The notes under the pieces are model-generated. The model made no database searches, was not told the origin of the DNA, and was given only the letters and a program-made list of their open reading frames with translations. Source: Streptomyces sp. B21-105 (GTDB lineage Bacteria > Actinomycetota > Actinomycetes > Streptomycetales > Streptomycetaceae). Taken from it: a DNA stretch of 64,000 nucleotides. The DNA lies in contig NZ_JARUMJ010000001.1 of assembly GCF_036898465.1 (NCBI RefSeq), positions 558,001 through 622,000 on the forward strand. The letters are read 5' to 3'. Position 1 is the stretch's first letter, and each line of letters begins with the position of its first letter. The translations under genes and the position numbers were made by a program. Below are positions 25,081 to 34,180 of this stretch, piece after piece.

Positions 25081-26073
25081 TCAGCCCTTGATCACCGCGT
25101 CGATCCGGGTCAGCTCCTCGTCGGCGAAGTCCAGCCGGTCCAGCGCGCCGACGCTGTCCTCGATCTGCCGGGCGCTGCTCGCGCCGACCAGCGCGGAGGT
25201 CACCCGGCCGCCGCGCAGCACCCAGGCGAGCGCGAGCTGGGCGAGGGACTGGCCGCGGGACTTCGCGATCTTGTCGAGGCCGCGCAGCTTGCCGACCAGC
25301 TCCTTGGTGACCGCCTCGGACTTCAGGAACGGACTGTCGCTCGCCGCGCGCGAGTCCTCCGGGATGCCGTTCAGGTAGCGGCCGGTCAGCAGGCCCTGCT
25401 CCAGCGGCGAGAACACGATCGACCCGATCTGGAGCTCGTCCAGCGCGTCCAGCAGGCCCCCGCTCTCCGGGCGGCGGTCGAGCATGGAGTAGCGCGGCTG
25501 GTGGATGAGGAGCGGGGTGCCCAGTTCGCCGAGGATCCGGGCGGCCTCCCGGGTCTGCTCCGCCGAGTAGTTGGAGACGCCGACGTACAGCGCCTTGCCC
25601 TGCTGGACCGCCGAGTGCAAGGCCCCCATCGTCTCCTCCAGGGGAGTCTCCGGGTCCGGGCGGTGCGAGTAGAAGACGTCCACGTAGTCCAGGCCCATCC
25701 GCTTCAGGCTCTGGTCCAGCGACGACAGCACGTACTTGCGCGAGCCCCACTCGCCGTACGGGCCGGGCCACATCAGGTAGCCCGCCTTGGTGGAGATCAC
25801 CAGCTCGTCGCGGTACGGCGCGAAGTCGGTCCGGAGGAACCCGCCGAGGGCGGACTCGGCCGCGCCGGGCGGCGGGCCGTAGTTGTTGGCCAGGTCGAAG
25901 TGGGTGATGCCGAGGTCGAAGGCCCGGCGCAGGATGGCCCGCTGCGTCTCGACCGGGCGGTCCGGGCCGAAGTTGTGCCACAGGCCGAGCGACAGCGCGG
26001 GGAGCTTCAGGCCACTGCGTCCGGTGCGCCGGTAGGGCATGTCCGCGTAACGGTCGGGGTGTGCGGTGTACAA
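25081..26073 (-). CDS. Aldo/keto reductase, YghZ/GPR-like
   Basis: A 330-residue reductase close to Escherichia coli YghZ (L-glyceraldehyde-3-phosphate reductase). It starts (L)YTAHPDRYADMPYRRTGRSGLKLPALSLGLWHNFG and has the motif HFDLANNYGPPPGAAE, the Lys in ISTKAGYLMWPGPYG and the His in VDVFYSHRPDPETPLEE. YghZ aligns from TTG 26073, which has CTGGAG five bases upstream, so that start is preferred over GTG 26097. The family detoxifies small aldehydes such as methylglyoxal with NADPH. It is divergent from a LysR regulator gene with 168 bp between, a classic regulator-target arrangement. Confidence 0.88.
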   Translation of the reverse strand: MYTAHPDRYADMPYRRTGRSGLKLPALSLGLWHNFGPDRPVETQRAILRRAFDLGITHFDLANNYGPPPGAAESALGGFLRTDFAPYRDELVISTKAGYLMWPGPYGEWGSRKYVLSSLDQSLKRMGLDYVDVFYSHRPDPETPLEETMGALHSAVQQGKALYVGVSNYSAEQTREAARILGELGTPLLIHQPRYSMLDRRPESGGLLDALDELQIGSIVFSPLEQGLLTGRYLNGIPEDSRAASDSPFLKSEAVTKELVGKLRGLDKIAKSRGQSLAQLALAWVLRGGRVTSALVGASSARQIEDSVGALDRLDFADEELTRIDAVIKG

Positions 26074-26213
26074 CGCGACTCCAGAAAGGGTTGGCACGAC
26101 GATCGGGCCCGGAAGCCCCGAGCCCGGGTGGGACGGGTCCGGAAAGATCCGTTTCAGGGACCGTCACCCACTCTGACCCCGCCTGCGGGCAGTGGTCCAA
26201 CAGAAGAATCCGA

Positions 26214-26238
26214 TGAGATTCAGCGGATACGCTTCTCA
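26214..26238. promoter_or_regulatory. Inverted repeat at the LysR gene start
   Basis: TGAGA-N15-TCTCA lies 4 bp before the LysR start codon in the divergent region. LysR proteins often bind such interrupted dyads to repress their own gene. The arms are short, so this is a weak call. Confidence 0.3.
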
Positions 26239-26241
26239 ATC

Positions 26242-27126
26242 ATGGAACTGCGCCACCTCCAGCACTTCGTAGCCGTCGCCGAGGACCAGCATTTCACCCG
26301 GGCTGCCGAACGCCTGATGGTCTCCCAGTCCGGCCTGTCGGCGTCGATCCGGGCCCTGGAGCGGGAGCTGCGCGCCCCCCTCTTCGTCCGGACCACCCGG
26401 CGGGTGACGCTGACCGAGGCGGGCCGGGCGCTGCTGGGCGAGGCGGAGCGCGTCCTGGCGCAGGTGCGGGCGGCCCACGAGGCGGTCGCCGCCGTGCAGG
26501 GCGTGGTCCGCGGAACCCTCTCGGTGGGCACCGAGCAGTGCATCGCCGGGGTGCATGTGGCGGGGCTGCTGGCGGCGTTCCGGCGGAGCCATCCCGACGT
26601 GGAGATCCGGCTGCGGCAGACCGGCTCGGGCGCGCTCGGCGAGGAGGTGGCGGCCGGCCGGCTCGACCTGGCCTTCGCCTACCGCACCCAGACCGACACC
26701 GACCAGCTGCGCTGCGTCCCGCTGGCGGCCGAGCCGATGTACGTGCTGTGCCACCCCGACCACCGTCTCGCCGGAGCGTCGGCGGCCGTGACGCCGGGGG
26801 ATCTGGCCGGCGAGGTGTTCGTCGACTTCCACCCGGGCTGGGGGCCGCGCAGCGCCACCGACGCCGCGTTCGCCGAGGCGGGGGTGCATCGCACGGTCGC
26901 TCTGGAGGTCAACGACGTGCACAGCCTGCTGGACCTGGTGGGCGAGAACCTCGGCGTCGCGGTGGTGCCGCGCCATTTCCGGCACAAGCGTGAGGCTCTC
27001 ACCGCCCTCGCCCTGAAGGGCACCGGTGGGGCTGTCTACGAGACGGCGGCCCTGCTGCCGCCGGCCCGGGCGACCAGCCCGGCGGCCCGGGCGCTCATGG
27101 GGCTGCTGGAAACAGTGGGCGCGTGA
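26242..27126 (+). CDS. LysR-family transcriptional regulator
   Basis: A 294-residue LTTR. The winged HTH is MELRHLQHFVAVAEDQHFTRAAERLMVSQSGLSASIRALERELRAPLFVRTTRRVTLTEAG, followed by the linker helix and a periplasmic-binding-protein-like effector domain (GTLSVGTEQCIAGVHVAGLLAAFRRSHPDVEIRLRQTGSG). ATG 26242 is the only sensible start. It is divergent from the YghZ-like reductase, which is the most likely target. The effector is unknown. A DinB-family gene follows on the same strand after 25 bp and might be co-transcribed. Confidence 0.92.
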   Translation: MELRHLQHFVAVAEDQHFTRAAERLMVSQSGLSASIRALERELRAPLFVRTTRRVTLTEAGRALLGEAERVLAQVRAAHEAVAAVQGVVRGTLSVGTEQCIAGVHVAGLLAAFRRSHPDVEIRLRQTGSGALGEEVAAGRLDLAFAYRTQTDTDQLRCVPLAAEPMYVLCHPDHRLAGASAAVTPGDLAGEVFVDFHPGWGPRSATDAAFAEAGVHRTVALEVNDVHSLLDLVGENLGVAVVPRHFRHKREALTALALKGTGGAVYETAALLPPARATSPAARALMGLLETVGA

Positions 27127-27151
27127 GCGTCCGCTGGGCGATGGTGGACCC

Positions 27152-27667
27152 ATGCATGCGAAGGACATCCTCATCGACGGGTACAACCGCATCCAGGAAG
27201 AGGTCCGCGCCGCGGTCGAGGGCATGGCCCCCGACGCGCTCGGCGAACGGCCTGCCGCCGGGGCCAACTCGGTCGCCTGGCTCGTCTGGCACCTCACCCG
27301 CGTCCAGGACGACCACGTGGCCGACGCCTTCGGGCTCGACCAGGTGTGGCTGACCCAGGACTGGGAGAAACGGTTCGGCCTCGACCTGCCGCCCGAGGAC
27401 ACCGGGTACGGGCACAGCTCCGAGCAGGTCGCGAAGGTGCGGGTCGGTGACGCCGGCCTGCTGACCGGCTACCACGACGCCGTGCACGCGCAGAGCGTCG
27501 AGGCGCTGCGCACGCTGACCGCCGCCGACCTGGAGCGCGTGGTGGACGAGCGCTGGGATCCGCCGGTCACGCTGGGCGTACGGCTGGTCAGCGTCCTGTC
27601 CGACGATCTCCAGCACGTCGGACAGGCCGCCTACCTGCGCGGGCTCCTTCAGAGCGCGGCGGCGTAA
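27152..27667 (+). CDS. DinB-superfamily protein (mycothiol-transferase type)
   Basis: A 171-residue four-helix-bundle protein. Its three metal-site His residues appear in order: [12 protein letters not shown] at the helix end, [14 protein letters not shown] in the middle and [16 protein letters not shown] at the C-terminus. This is the DUF664/DinB pattern of actinobacterial thiol S-transferases, which conjugate mycothiol to electrophiles. The role is inferred from the family. It overlaps the convergent adenosine deaminase gene by 19 bp (27649-27667). Confidence 0.85.
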   Translation: MHAKDILIDGYNRIQEEVRAAVEGMAPDALGERPAAGANSVAWLVWHLTRVQDDHVADAFGLDQVWLTQDWEKRFGLDLPPEDTGYGHSSEQVAKVRVGDAGLLTGYHDAVHAQSVEALRTLTAADLERVVDERWDPPVTLGVRLVSVLSDDLQHVGQAAYLRGLLQSAAA

Positions 27668-28719
27668 CCCGGCAGGACGACGTCTTCGATGAGCGCCGTG
27701 CGCTCGTCGAACGGGACGAAGGCGCTCTTGAGGGCGTTCACCGTGACCGTGCGCAGGTCCTCGACGCCCCAGCCCGCCTCCTCGACCAGCAGAGACATCT
27801 CGCGGGTCATCGTGGTGCCGGAGACCAGCCGGTTGTCCGTGTTGAGCGTGACGCGGAAGCCGAGGTCCTTCAGCGCGGTGATCGGGTGCTCGGCGATCGA
27901 GGTGGCGGCGCCGGTCTGGAGGTTGGACGTCGGGCACATCTCCAGGGCGATCCGGCGGTCGCGCACCCAGCCGGCGAGGCGGCCGAGCTTGCCGTCCACG
28001 ATGTCGTCGGTGATGCGCACGCCGTGCCCGATGCGCTGGGCGCCGCACACCTGGAGCGCCTGGTGGATGCTGGGCAGGCCGTGGGCCTCGCCGGCGTGGA
28101 TGGTGAAGGGCACGTTCTCGCGGCGCAGGTGCGCGAAGGCGTCGAGGTGGTCGGCGGGCGGGAAGCCGTCCTCGGCGCCGGCGATGTCGAAGCCTACGAC
28201 GCCGGCGTCCCGGAAGGCGACCGCGAGGTGGGCGGTCTCCCGGGTGCGGTCGAACATGCGCATGCCGCAGAGCAGGGTGCCGACCCGGACGGGCGTGCCC
28301 GCGGCGGCCGCCTTGGCCATGCCGGCGGCGAGGCCCTCCTGGACCGCCTCGACGACCTCGGGGAGCGTCAGCCCGCCGTTCAGCATCAGCTCGGGGGCAT
28401 ACCGGACCTCGCCGTAGACGACGCCGTCCGCCGCCAGGTCGAGGACGTACTCCTCGGCGGTGCGCAGCAGGCCCTCACGGGTCTGCATGACGGCGAGGGT
28501 GTGTTCGAAGGTGGCTATGTAGCGCACCAGGTCGCCCGAGTCGGCGGCTTCGACGTACCAGGCGGCGAGCTCGTCGGCGTCGGTGGTGGGCAGGGTGTGG
28601 CCGACCTCCGCCGCGAGCTCGACGACGGTGGCGGGGCGCAGTCCGCCGTCCAGGTGGTCGTGCAGGACGGCCTTGGGGAGCCGGCGGAGGGTGTCGATGT
28701 CGATGCGGGGCGCGGTCAT
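27649..28719 (-). CDS. add: Adenosine deaminase
   Basis: A 356-residue zinc amidohydrolase converting adenosine to inosine in purine salvage. Metal and active-site motifs are all present: [10 protein letters not shown] (first His pair), [10 protein letters not shown] (third His and catalytic Glu), RIGHGVRI (catalytic His), SNLQTG and [20 protein letters not shown] (final Asp pair). The length and order match bacterial Add. It is 21 bp downstream of the VOC gene, so the two form a likely operon. ATG 28719 follows AAAGA and is the family-consistent start. Confidence 0.95.
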   Translation of the reverse strand: MTAPRIDIDTLRRLPKAVLHDHLDGGLRPATVVELAAEVGHTLPTTDADELAAWYVEAADSGDLVRYIATFEHTLAVMQTREGLLRTAEEYVLDLAADGVVYGEVRYAPELMLNGGLTLPEVVEAVQEGLAAGMAKAAAAGTPVRVGTLLCGMRMFDRTRETAHLAVAFRDAGVVGFDIAGAEDGFPPADHLDAFAHLRRENVPFTIHAGEAHGLPSIHQALQVCGAQRIGHGVRITDDIVDGKLGRLAGWVRDRRIALEMCPTSNLQTGAATSIAEHPITALKDLGFRVTLNTDNRLVSGTTMTREMSLLVEEAGWGVEDLRTVTVNALKSAFVPFDERTALIEDVVLPGYAAAL

Positions 28720-28740
28720 GTGCGTGATGTCTTTCTCGGG

Positions 28741-29139
28741 TCAGGCGGTGGCGGCGGGCTGGAGCAGGTCCCAGCGGTTTCCGTGCAGGTCCTGGAAGAC
28801 GGCGACGGATCCGTAGGGTTCGTGACGGGGCTCCTCCAGGAAGGTCACCCCGGCGGCGGCCATCCGGGCGTGGTCCCCGGCGAAGTCGTCGGTGTGCAGG
28901 AAGAACCCGACCCGGTCACCGGTCTGGTCCCCGACCCGGGCGCGCTGTTCCTCGCCCTTGGCCCGGGCGAGCAGCAGCCCCACGCCGTCCTGGCCGTCCC
29001 CGGGCCGTACGACGACCCAGCGCGCGCCGTCGGGCCGCGGCGCGTCCTCGACGAGCCGGAAGCCGAGCGCCTCGGTGTAGAAGCGGATCGCCGCGTCGTA
29101 GTCGTCGACGACGAGGGTGACCAGGGCGATACGGCTCAT
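28741..29139 (-). CDS. VOC family protein (glyoxalase-like)
   Basis: A 132-residue single-module VOC protein. The pattern is SRIALVTLVVDDYDAAIRFYTEALGFRLVED, then VRPGDGQDGVGLLLARAKGEE, GFFLHTDDFAGDHARM and a C-terminal LHGNRWDLLQP. It may act as a glyoxalase-like lyase or small-molecule binder. Metal ligands are not certain. It is first in a probable operon with adenosine deaminase. A perfect 30-bp palindrome lies ~71 bp upstream. Confidence 0.85.
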   Translation of the reverse strand: MSRIALVTLVVDDYDAAIRFYTEALGFRLVEDAPRPDGARWVVVRPGDGQDGVGLLLARAKGEEQRARVGDQTGDRVGFFLHTDDFAGDHARMAAAGVTFLEEPRHEPYGSVAVFQDLHGNRWDLLQPAATA

Positions 29140-29209
29140 CGGGGCCTTTCGGGGAGCGGCACGACACGAACGGCAACGCCGGCGGAAAACGCGCCGGAGA
29201 TGCGACAGA

Positions 29210-29239
29210 CGGGTGAGGTTATACGTAAAACCTCACCCG
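29210..29239. promoter_or_regulatory. Near-perfect 30-bp palindrome in a divergent promoter region
   Basis: Arms CGGGTGAGGTT and AACCTCACCCG (11 bp, exact complement) flank an ATACGTAA centre. It lies 71 bp upstream of the VOC-add operon and 138 bp upstream of the flavin-protein gene. It looks like a dimeric-regulator operator; a bidirectional hairpin is the alternative. Confidence 0.55.
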
Positions 29240-29377
29240 CGCCAGTCACCGCCGTACGCGGCGGGGCGCTTTTGACGACGGGGGAGGGCGGACGCGGCGG
29301 ACGTAGGTCGCACGCCCGAGGGCGGTGGCGGCCATGGACCGGTGCCGGCCGTCGCGGGCGCCGGTACCGTCCCCGCC

Positions 29378-29836
29378 ATGAAGATCACCGACCCGCCCCG
29401 CAGCCCCGCGCGGCGCAAGCAGGACGTCCTGGAGCGGCTTGAGCGGGAGACGGACGTCTGGATCGCCACGGCGGACGGGGCGGGAACGCCGTACCTCGTC
29501 CCCCTCTGGTTCGTCTGGCACGAAGAGCACATGTGGCTCGTCACCCGACCCACCAACCCCACGGGCGGCAATCTCCGGGACGGCCGCCGGGCCCGGCTGG
29601 CGTTCGGGGACACCCGGGATGTGGTCCTCGTCGACGGCGAGGTCGAGACGTACCGCTCGCAGGACGCGCCGGAAGCAGCCGTGCTCGCCTTCGTGGCGAA
29701 GACGGGGTGGGATCCGCGCCGGGAGGGTGCGTCGTACGCCTTCTTCCGGGTGCGGCCCACGGCAGTGCAGGCGTGGTGCGAGGTGCGCGAGCTGCCCCTG
29801 CGACACCTGATGCGCGACGGAGTGTGGCTCGTCTGA
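29378..29836 (+). CDS. Pyridoxamine 5'-phosphate oxidase-like flavin/F420-binding protein
   Basis: A 152-residue split-barrel protein of the PNPOx-like family, found in actinobacteria as F420- or FMN-binding reductases. Characteristic segments are ERLERETDVWIATADGAGTPYLVPLWFVWHEEHMWL and RARLAFGDTRDVVLVDGEVE, followed by a terminal VRPTAVQAWCEVRELPLR. ATG 29378 is chosen because the preceding 12 residues of the open frame are Ala/Gly-rich and lack a ribosome site. Cofactor and substrate are not predictable. It is divergent from the VOC-add operon across a strong palindrome. Confidence 0.82.
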   Translation: MKITDPPRSPARRKQDVLERLERETDVWIATADGAGTPYLVPLWFVWHEEHMWLVTRPTNPTGGNLRDGRRARLAFGDTRDVVLVDGEVETYRSQDAPEAAVLAFVAKTGWDPRREGASYAFFRVRPTAVQAWCEVRELPLRHLMRDGVWLV

Positions 29837-29993
29837 CGCCCTCTCCTTCCGTGAAGGGTGGGGCACCGGGCGAGTGCCCGACAGCGGGCCGCGGACCGGG
29901 CACGCGATGCCGCCCCGCGCCCCGGAGTGCACCCCCGCGCTCCGGCGCGCGGGGGAACCGGCCGGGGAGGCCCGCCGTCTGGGAGCCGGTCGC

Positions 29994-31319
29994 TCAGTGG
30001 AGGGGCTTTTCCAGTACGGCCTTGCGGTGGCTGAAGGTCTCGATGGAGTACCGCCCGTGGTAGTTGCCCATGCCGCTCGGGCCCACCCCGCCGAACGGCA
30101 GGTCGGAGACGGTGAGATGGGCCAGCGGCAGACCGTGGCCGAGGCCTCCGGAGGAGGTCTCGGCGGCGATCCGGGCGCGGGTGTCGTCGGAGTCGGTGAA
30201 GACGTACAGGGCGAGGGGCTTGTCGCGGTCGTTGATGAAGCCGATCGCCTCGTCCAGGCCGTCGACGGTGACGATGGGCAGGATCGGGCCGAAGATCTCC
30301 TCCTGCATGACGGGCGACTTCGGGTCGACGTCGGCGAGCACGGTCGGCGCGAGGTACTTGTCCGCGCGGTCCTTGCCCCCGCCGACGACGACGCGGCCGG
30401 AGTCCAGCAGCCCGGCGAGCCGGTCGAAGTGGCGTTCGTTGACGATGCGGCCGTACTCGGCGGAGGTCTGCGGGTGGGCGCCGTAGACGTTCTCGACCGC
30501 CCGCGCCAGCAGCGGCTCGAGGGCGGCGGCCGTCGCCGGGTCGGTGAGGACGTAGTCGGGGGCGACGCAGGTCTGGCCGGCGTTGAGGAACTTGCCGCGG
30601 GCCAGCCGGTCGGCGACGACGGCGAGATCGGCGTCCCGGTCGACGAACGCCGGTGACTTGCCGCCGAGTTCGAGGGTGACCGGGGTGAGGTGCTCGGCGG
30701 CGGCGCGCAGCACGACGCGGCCGACGACGCCGTTGCCGGTGTAGAAGATGTGGTCGAACCGCTCGGCCAGCAGGGCGGTGGTCTCCGGGACGCCGCCCTC
30801 GACGACGGCGACCGCCTCGGTGTCGAGGTGCGTCGGCAGCAGACGGGCCAGGGCGGCGGAGGTGGCGGGGGCGAGCTCGCTGGGCTTGACGACCACCGCG
30901 TTGCCGGCGGCGAGAGCGCCGACCAGCGGGGCGAGCAGGAGCTGGGCGGGGTAGTTCCAGGGCGCGATCACGAGGACGACGCCGAGCGGGTCGTACTGCG
31001 TCCAGGCGCGCGCGTCGGCGCCCAGGTGGGCGGGGACCGGGGCCGGCTCGGGTCGCAGCCATCCCTCGAGGTGTTCGAGGGTGTGGTCGATCTCCCGGAC
31101 GGTGAAGTCGATCTCGGTGCGGTAGGCCTCGGTGGAGCTCTTGCCCAGGTCGGCATGGAGGGCGGCGGCCAGCTCGGCGCCCTGGTCGGTGAGCAGGCGG
31201 CGCAGGCGGCGCAACTGGTCCGTGCGCCAGGCGACGGGCTTGGTGCGGCCGGTGCGGAAGGCGGCGCGCAGCCGGGCCACGAGGTCGGCGGGCTGCTCGG
31301 GAGTGGCGTCGGTGGTCAT
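29994..31319 (-). CDS. Aldehyde dehydrogenase family protein
   Basis: A 441-residue NAD(P)-dependent aldehyde dehydrogenase of the short class-3-like type. The nucleotide region is [34 protein letters not shown], the general-base Glu is in [10 protein letters not shown], and the nucleophilic Cys is in [14 protein letters not shown]. The C-terminal segment [16 protein letters not shown]...[16 protein letters not shown] is typical. It oxidises aldehydes to acids. ATG 31319 is used; the frame runs on upstream but into the pseudogene described at 31519-32135. The promoter candidate is at 31382-31409. Confidence 0.93.
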   Translation of the reverse strand: MTTDATPEQPADLVARLRAAFRTGRTKPVAWRTDQLRRLRRLLTDQGAELAAALHADLGKSSTEAYRTEIDFTVREIDHTLEHLEGWLRPEPAPVPAHLGADARAWTQYDPLGVVLVIAPWNYPAQLLLAPLVGALAAGNAVVVKPSELAPATSAALARLLPTHLDTEAVAVVEGGVPETTALLAERFDHIFYTGNGVVGRVVLRAAAEHLTPVTLELGGKSPAFVDRDADLAVVADRLARGKFLNAGQTCVAPDYVLTDPATAAALEPLLARAVENVYGAHPQTSAEYGRIVNERHFDRLAGLLDSGRVVVGGGKDRADKYLAPTVLADVDPKSPVMQEEIFGPILPIVTVDGLDEAIGFINDRDKPLALYVFTDSDDTRARIAAETSSGGLGHGLPLAHLTVSDLPFGGVGPSGMGNYHGRYSIETFSHRKAVLEKPLH

Positions 31320-31381
31320 CGTGCCTCGCTGGGGTGCACGGGCCTTGCGGCCCTGGGTCGTCGGGCGAGCGGTCAGCTCGA

Positions 31382-31409
31382 TGTATATGCCAACCATTCG
31401 GGAGTCGAA
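31382..31409 (-). promoter_or_regulatory. Candidate promoter of the aldehyde dehydrogenase gene
   Basis: Minus-strand TTCGAC, a 16-bp spacer and TATACA resemble a vegetative promoter, ~60 bp upstream of ATG 31319. The local AT-rich patch supports it. Confidence 0.45.
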
Positions 31410-31518
31410 ATGCATTCCCGTGGACGACGACCTCACGCGCGGCGTCCCCGACGCGCCCCGGAGCGGCCCGCCCGCCAGCCCTCCCGGCCCCGCCCGGCCT
31501 GCCCGCCGTACGGGCTGG

Positions 31519-32135
31519 TCAGCGGGCGAGCTCGCGCAGCGGGCGCTCGAGGAGGCGCGCTCCGCCGGGCTCTCGCCGAGTGCGAGGGCGCCCCGGTGGG
31601 CCTGTTCGGCCTCGGCCGTGCGGTCCAGCCGGCGCAGCAGGTCGGCGCGGACGGCGTGCCGGACGCGGTAGTCGTGGAGGTCCAGCGCGTCGACGAGGGC
31701 GAGCGCGGGACGCGGGCCCCGGGCCGGCGCGGGATGGCAGCGGGTGAAGATCAGCCGGAGCCGGTCGTCGCGCACGGGCCCTCCTTCACGGGCGGGTCGG
31801 CGGTGTGCAGCAGGGCGGCCTCCGCCTGGCGGGCGGCCCGGGGTGGACTCCCGGCGCAGCCGGTCGAGGGCCTTGTCGCGGGCGGTGGTGATGATCCAGT
31901 CGGCCGGGGCGGGCGGCGCGCCGGTCTCCGGCCAGCGGCGCACGGCCGTGGCGAAGGCGTCCTGGACCGCTTCCTCGGCGAGGTCGATGTCGCCGAGGAA
32001 GCGGACGAGGACGGCGACGGCCCGGCCGTACTCCGCGCGGAAGACGGCCTCGACGTCCGGGACGTCCGGGGTGTCCCGGGCGTCTGTGGCACCTGGGACC
32101 TCCGGGGCGTCCCGGGCGTCCGGGGTGTCCGCCAT
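31519..32135 (-). pseudogene. ECF42-type sigma factor gene, decayed (internal deletion and frameshifts)
   Basis: The N-terminal part is a clear ECF sigma region 2: [70 protein letters not shown]. After it one extra base (~31840) and one missing base (~31773) shift and restore the frame around [21 protein letters not shown]. The text then jumps from [13 protein letters not shown] directly to [27 protein letters not shown], so ~200 residues are gone, including region 4 and most of the TPR-like C-terminal domain. A third shift near 31550 breaks the last helix (expected [11 protein letters not shown], stop at 31519). Intact ECF42 proteins are ~400 residues. The adjacent DGPF gene is intact. Confidence 0.85.
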
Positions 32136-32138
32136 CGG

Positions 32139-32489
32139 TCAGTGGGTGTCCACGAAGGGGCGGACCTCGATCGGCAGCGTGGTGGCGAGCGCGGCCTTGC
32201 GCCCCCACTCCAGGGCCTCGTCCAGGTCGGCGGCCGTGATCAGGCAGAGGCCGCCGAGGTACTCCTCGCCCTCGGCGTACGGCCCGTCGGTGATGAGCAC
32301 GTCGCCGTTCTCGGGCCGCAGCACGGTGGCCGTCTCCGGGCCGTGCAGACCGCCGGCGAAGACCCAGGCCCCGGCGGCGCGCAGCTCGTCGTTGTAGGCC
32401 TGCACACGGCTCATGATCTCGGCCAGCTCGTCGGCGCCGGGCGGCTCACCGCCGGCCGGCTGGACCACGCTGAGCAGATAGTGCTTCAT
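32139..32489 (-). CDS. YCII/DGPF-domain protein
   Basis: A 116-residue small protein of the DGPF/YCII family, with MKHYLLSVVQPAGG, the His in FAGGLHGPETATVL, and the signature ITDGPYAEGEEYLGGLCLI. In actinobacteria these genes are the standard neighbour of ECF42 sigma factors, and the pair is often an operon. Here the sigma gene follows after 3 bp but is decayed. ATG 32489 has a perfect AAGGAGG ribosome site. The biochemical role is unknown. Family members are proposed to respond to small metabolites. Confidence 0.9.
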   Translation of the reverse strand: MKHYLLSVVQPAGGEPPGADELAEIMSRVQAYNDELRAAGAWVFAGGLHGPETATVLRPENGDVLITDGPYAEGEEYLGGLCLITAADLDEALEWGRKAALATTLPIEVRPFVDTH

Positions 32490-32588
32490 GACGTCCTCCT
32501 TGGCGTCGTGCCGTTGTCTCACCTCCTACACGAACGACCCTCCCCCGGATCGACACCCCGCGCCGCGATCCGGGAAAGAATCTCAGCC

Positions 32589-33617
32589 ATGACCGCACCG
32601 CACCCCCTCGTCACCCGCGCCCGCCGCCTCGCCGACGACCTGCTGGCCCCGCACGCCGAGCAGGTCGACCAGGGTGAGGTCCCGAGGAGCCACCTGACGG
32701 CGATCGGCCGCTCGGGCCTGCTCGGCGTGAACGCGCCGAAGGAGTACGGCGGCACCGGGGCGCCGGCGTCGCTGGTGCGCGAGACGACGGAGATCCTGGC
32801 CGGGGCCTGCTGCTCGACCTGGTTCGTGCAGGCCCAGCACCACACGCCGGTGCTGGCGCTGGCCGGGAGCGACGGTCCGCTGCGCGAGCGTCTGCTGCCC
32901 GGGCTGGCCACGGGCGAGTCGCTGGCCGGCGTGGCCTACGCCCACCTGCGGGCCTATCCGCGCACGCCGGTGCGGGCCGCCCGGGAAGGGGACGGCTGGC
33001 GCTTCGACGGGACGGTGCCCTGGTACACGGGCTGGGGCCTGAACGACGTCATGCTGCTGGCCGGGGTCACGGAGACGGGCGAAACCCTGTTCGCGTTCAC
33101 CGAGGCGCGCGAACAGCCGGGCCTGCGGGCCTCGGCGCCACTTCGGCTGGCCGCCCTGACGGCGGCCCGCACGGTATCCCTGGAGCTTGCGGGTCTGTGG
33201 GTCCCGGAGGAGGCGGTCGTCGTGCGCACCCCGCACGAACTCTGGTCGGCGGCCGACCGCCGCAAGACGGTCAACACCAATCCCGCCGTCTTCGGCGTCA
33301 CGCGGGCGGCCCTGGCCCTGCTGGACGAGGAGACGGCGGCCCCGCTGCGCGACCGCCTCGACGAGACCCGCCGTCAGGCCTACGCCCTCGCCGACGGCGC
33401 GGCGCCCGACGAGGGCCTCGGGGACCGGCTGGCCCTGCGGACCCGGGCCTTCGCGGTGCTGCAGACGGCTACCACGGCGGCCGTCGTCGCGGGCGGCGGC
33501 CGCTCCATGCTGCTGGCGAACCGCGCCCAACGCCTCGCGCGCGAGGCCCTGTTCCTGATGGTCCAGGCCCAGACCCGGGAGTCGCGACAGGCCCAGCTGA
33601 CCGCCCTGACAACCTGA
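32589..33617 (+). CDS. Acyl-CoA dehydrogenase-family flavoprotein
   Basis: A 342-residue protein of the acyl-CoA dehydrogenase fold, shorter than the usual ~380. The N-terminal helices run VTRARRLADDLLAPHAEQVDQGEVPRSHLTAIGRSGLLGVNAPKEYGGTGAP, and the FAD/substrate beta domain carries ESLAGVAYAHLRAYPRTPVRAAREGDGWRFDGTVPWYTGW. The usual catalytic Glu helix is not obvious. The C-terminal half is short, so it may be a DszC-like monooxygenase or a reduced dehydrogenase. ATG 32589 is the start. It is divergent from the DGPF gene. The pathway cannot be inferred from its neighbours. Confidence 0.75.
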   Translation: MTAPHPLVTRARRLADDLLAPHAEQVDQGEVPRSHLTAIGRSGLLGVNAPKEYGGTGAPASLVRETTEILAGACCSTWFVQAQHHTPVLALAGSDGPLRERLLPGLATGESLAGVAYAHLRAYPRTPVRAAREGDGWRFDGTVPWYTGWGLNDVMLLAGVTETGETLFAFTEAREQPGLRASAPLRLAALTAARTVSLELAGLWVPEEAVVVRTPHELWSAADRRKTVNTNPAVFGVTRAALALLDEETAAPLRDRLDETRRQAYALADGAAPDEGLGDRLALRTRAFAVLQTATTAAVVAGGGRSMLLANRAQRLAREALFLMVQAQTRESRQAQLTALTT

Positions 33618-33665
33618 GGGGCCCGCGCACGGAGAACGCCGTCCGCCGCCGCCGCGCCCGCCCGG

Positions 33666-33833
33666 TCAGTCCTCCTCCGACCCCGGGACGACGACGAGGA
33701 ACGCGTCGGACTTCAGATCCATGACCACGGTCGCGGGCTCGCCCTCGGCCCGTCGGCGGGCCGCGTACTCCTCCGCGGGCCAGGATCCGCGCGGCGCTCC
33801 CGCGGGGAACTTCTCCAACACCTTCGCGCGCAT
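33666..33833 (-). CDS. Small hypothetical protein (55 aa)
   Basis: A short gene: MRAKVLEKFPAGAPRGSWPAEEYAARRRAEGEPATVVMDLKSDAFLVVVPGSEED. ATG 33833 has GGAGGTG ten bases upstream, and the longer frame to 34100 has an Arg/Ser-rich sequence unlike protein. The acidic C-terminus and VVMDLKSDAFLVVVP strand suggest a small beta-containing domain. It resembles a small Streptomyces protein of unknown function that I cannot name. It is divergent from the SDR gene. Confidence 0.6.
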   Translation of the reverse strand: MRAKVLEKFPAGAPRGSWPAEEYAARRRAEGEPATVVMDLKSDAFLVVVPGSEED

Positions 33834-34180
33834 AGCGGCAGACACCTCCACAGCGAAACGGACACCGCCGAGACCGACGACGACTGCCGGATGGCCGTGC
33901 CCGGACGACCCATGCCCGGATGACCCGTGCACCCGTGCACGGATCGGCTTCCCGCGATCCGGGCGGGCATGTCCACGCGCGCGCGAGACGGTCGTCCTCG
34001 ACGGGCTCGCGGGGGCGGCTCGGCCGGCCGGGCCACCACCGTTCGCCGCGGCCACGCGATCGGCGCAGTCGGCCGCCGTCTCACCCGATCGTGCGGACAA
34101 ACCCGTGTCCCCGCATCCATGACGGCGCTCGGCGTGGAAGCGATCAACAGGGGGCCATCGAGGCGGAGGACCGAGGACTC
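33834..34180. other. 347-bp divergent region with an 18-bp inverted repeat
   Basis: No gene is supported. CCGTGCAC-CC-GTGCACGG (33925-33942) is a perfect inverted repeat, and direct repeats of CCCGGA/TGACCC lie next to it (33900-33930). The section from 34090 to 34180 should hold the SDR gene promoter; I see no clear -10/-35. Confidence 0.5.

Noticed and set aside
30690..33617. A 975-codon plus frame ending in the acyl-CoA dehydrogenase
   Set aside because: Upstream of ATG 32589 it is antisense to the aldehyde dehydrogenase and the sigma pseudogene and has no domain; the true start is 32589.
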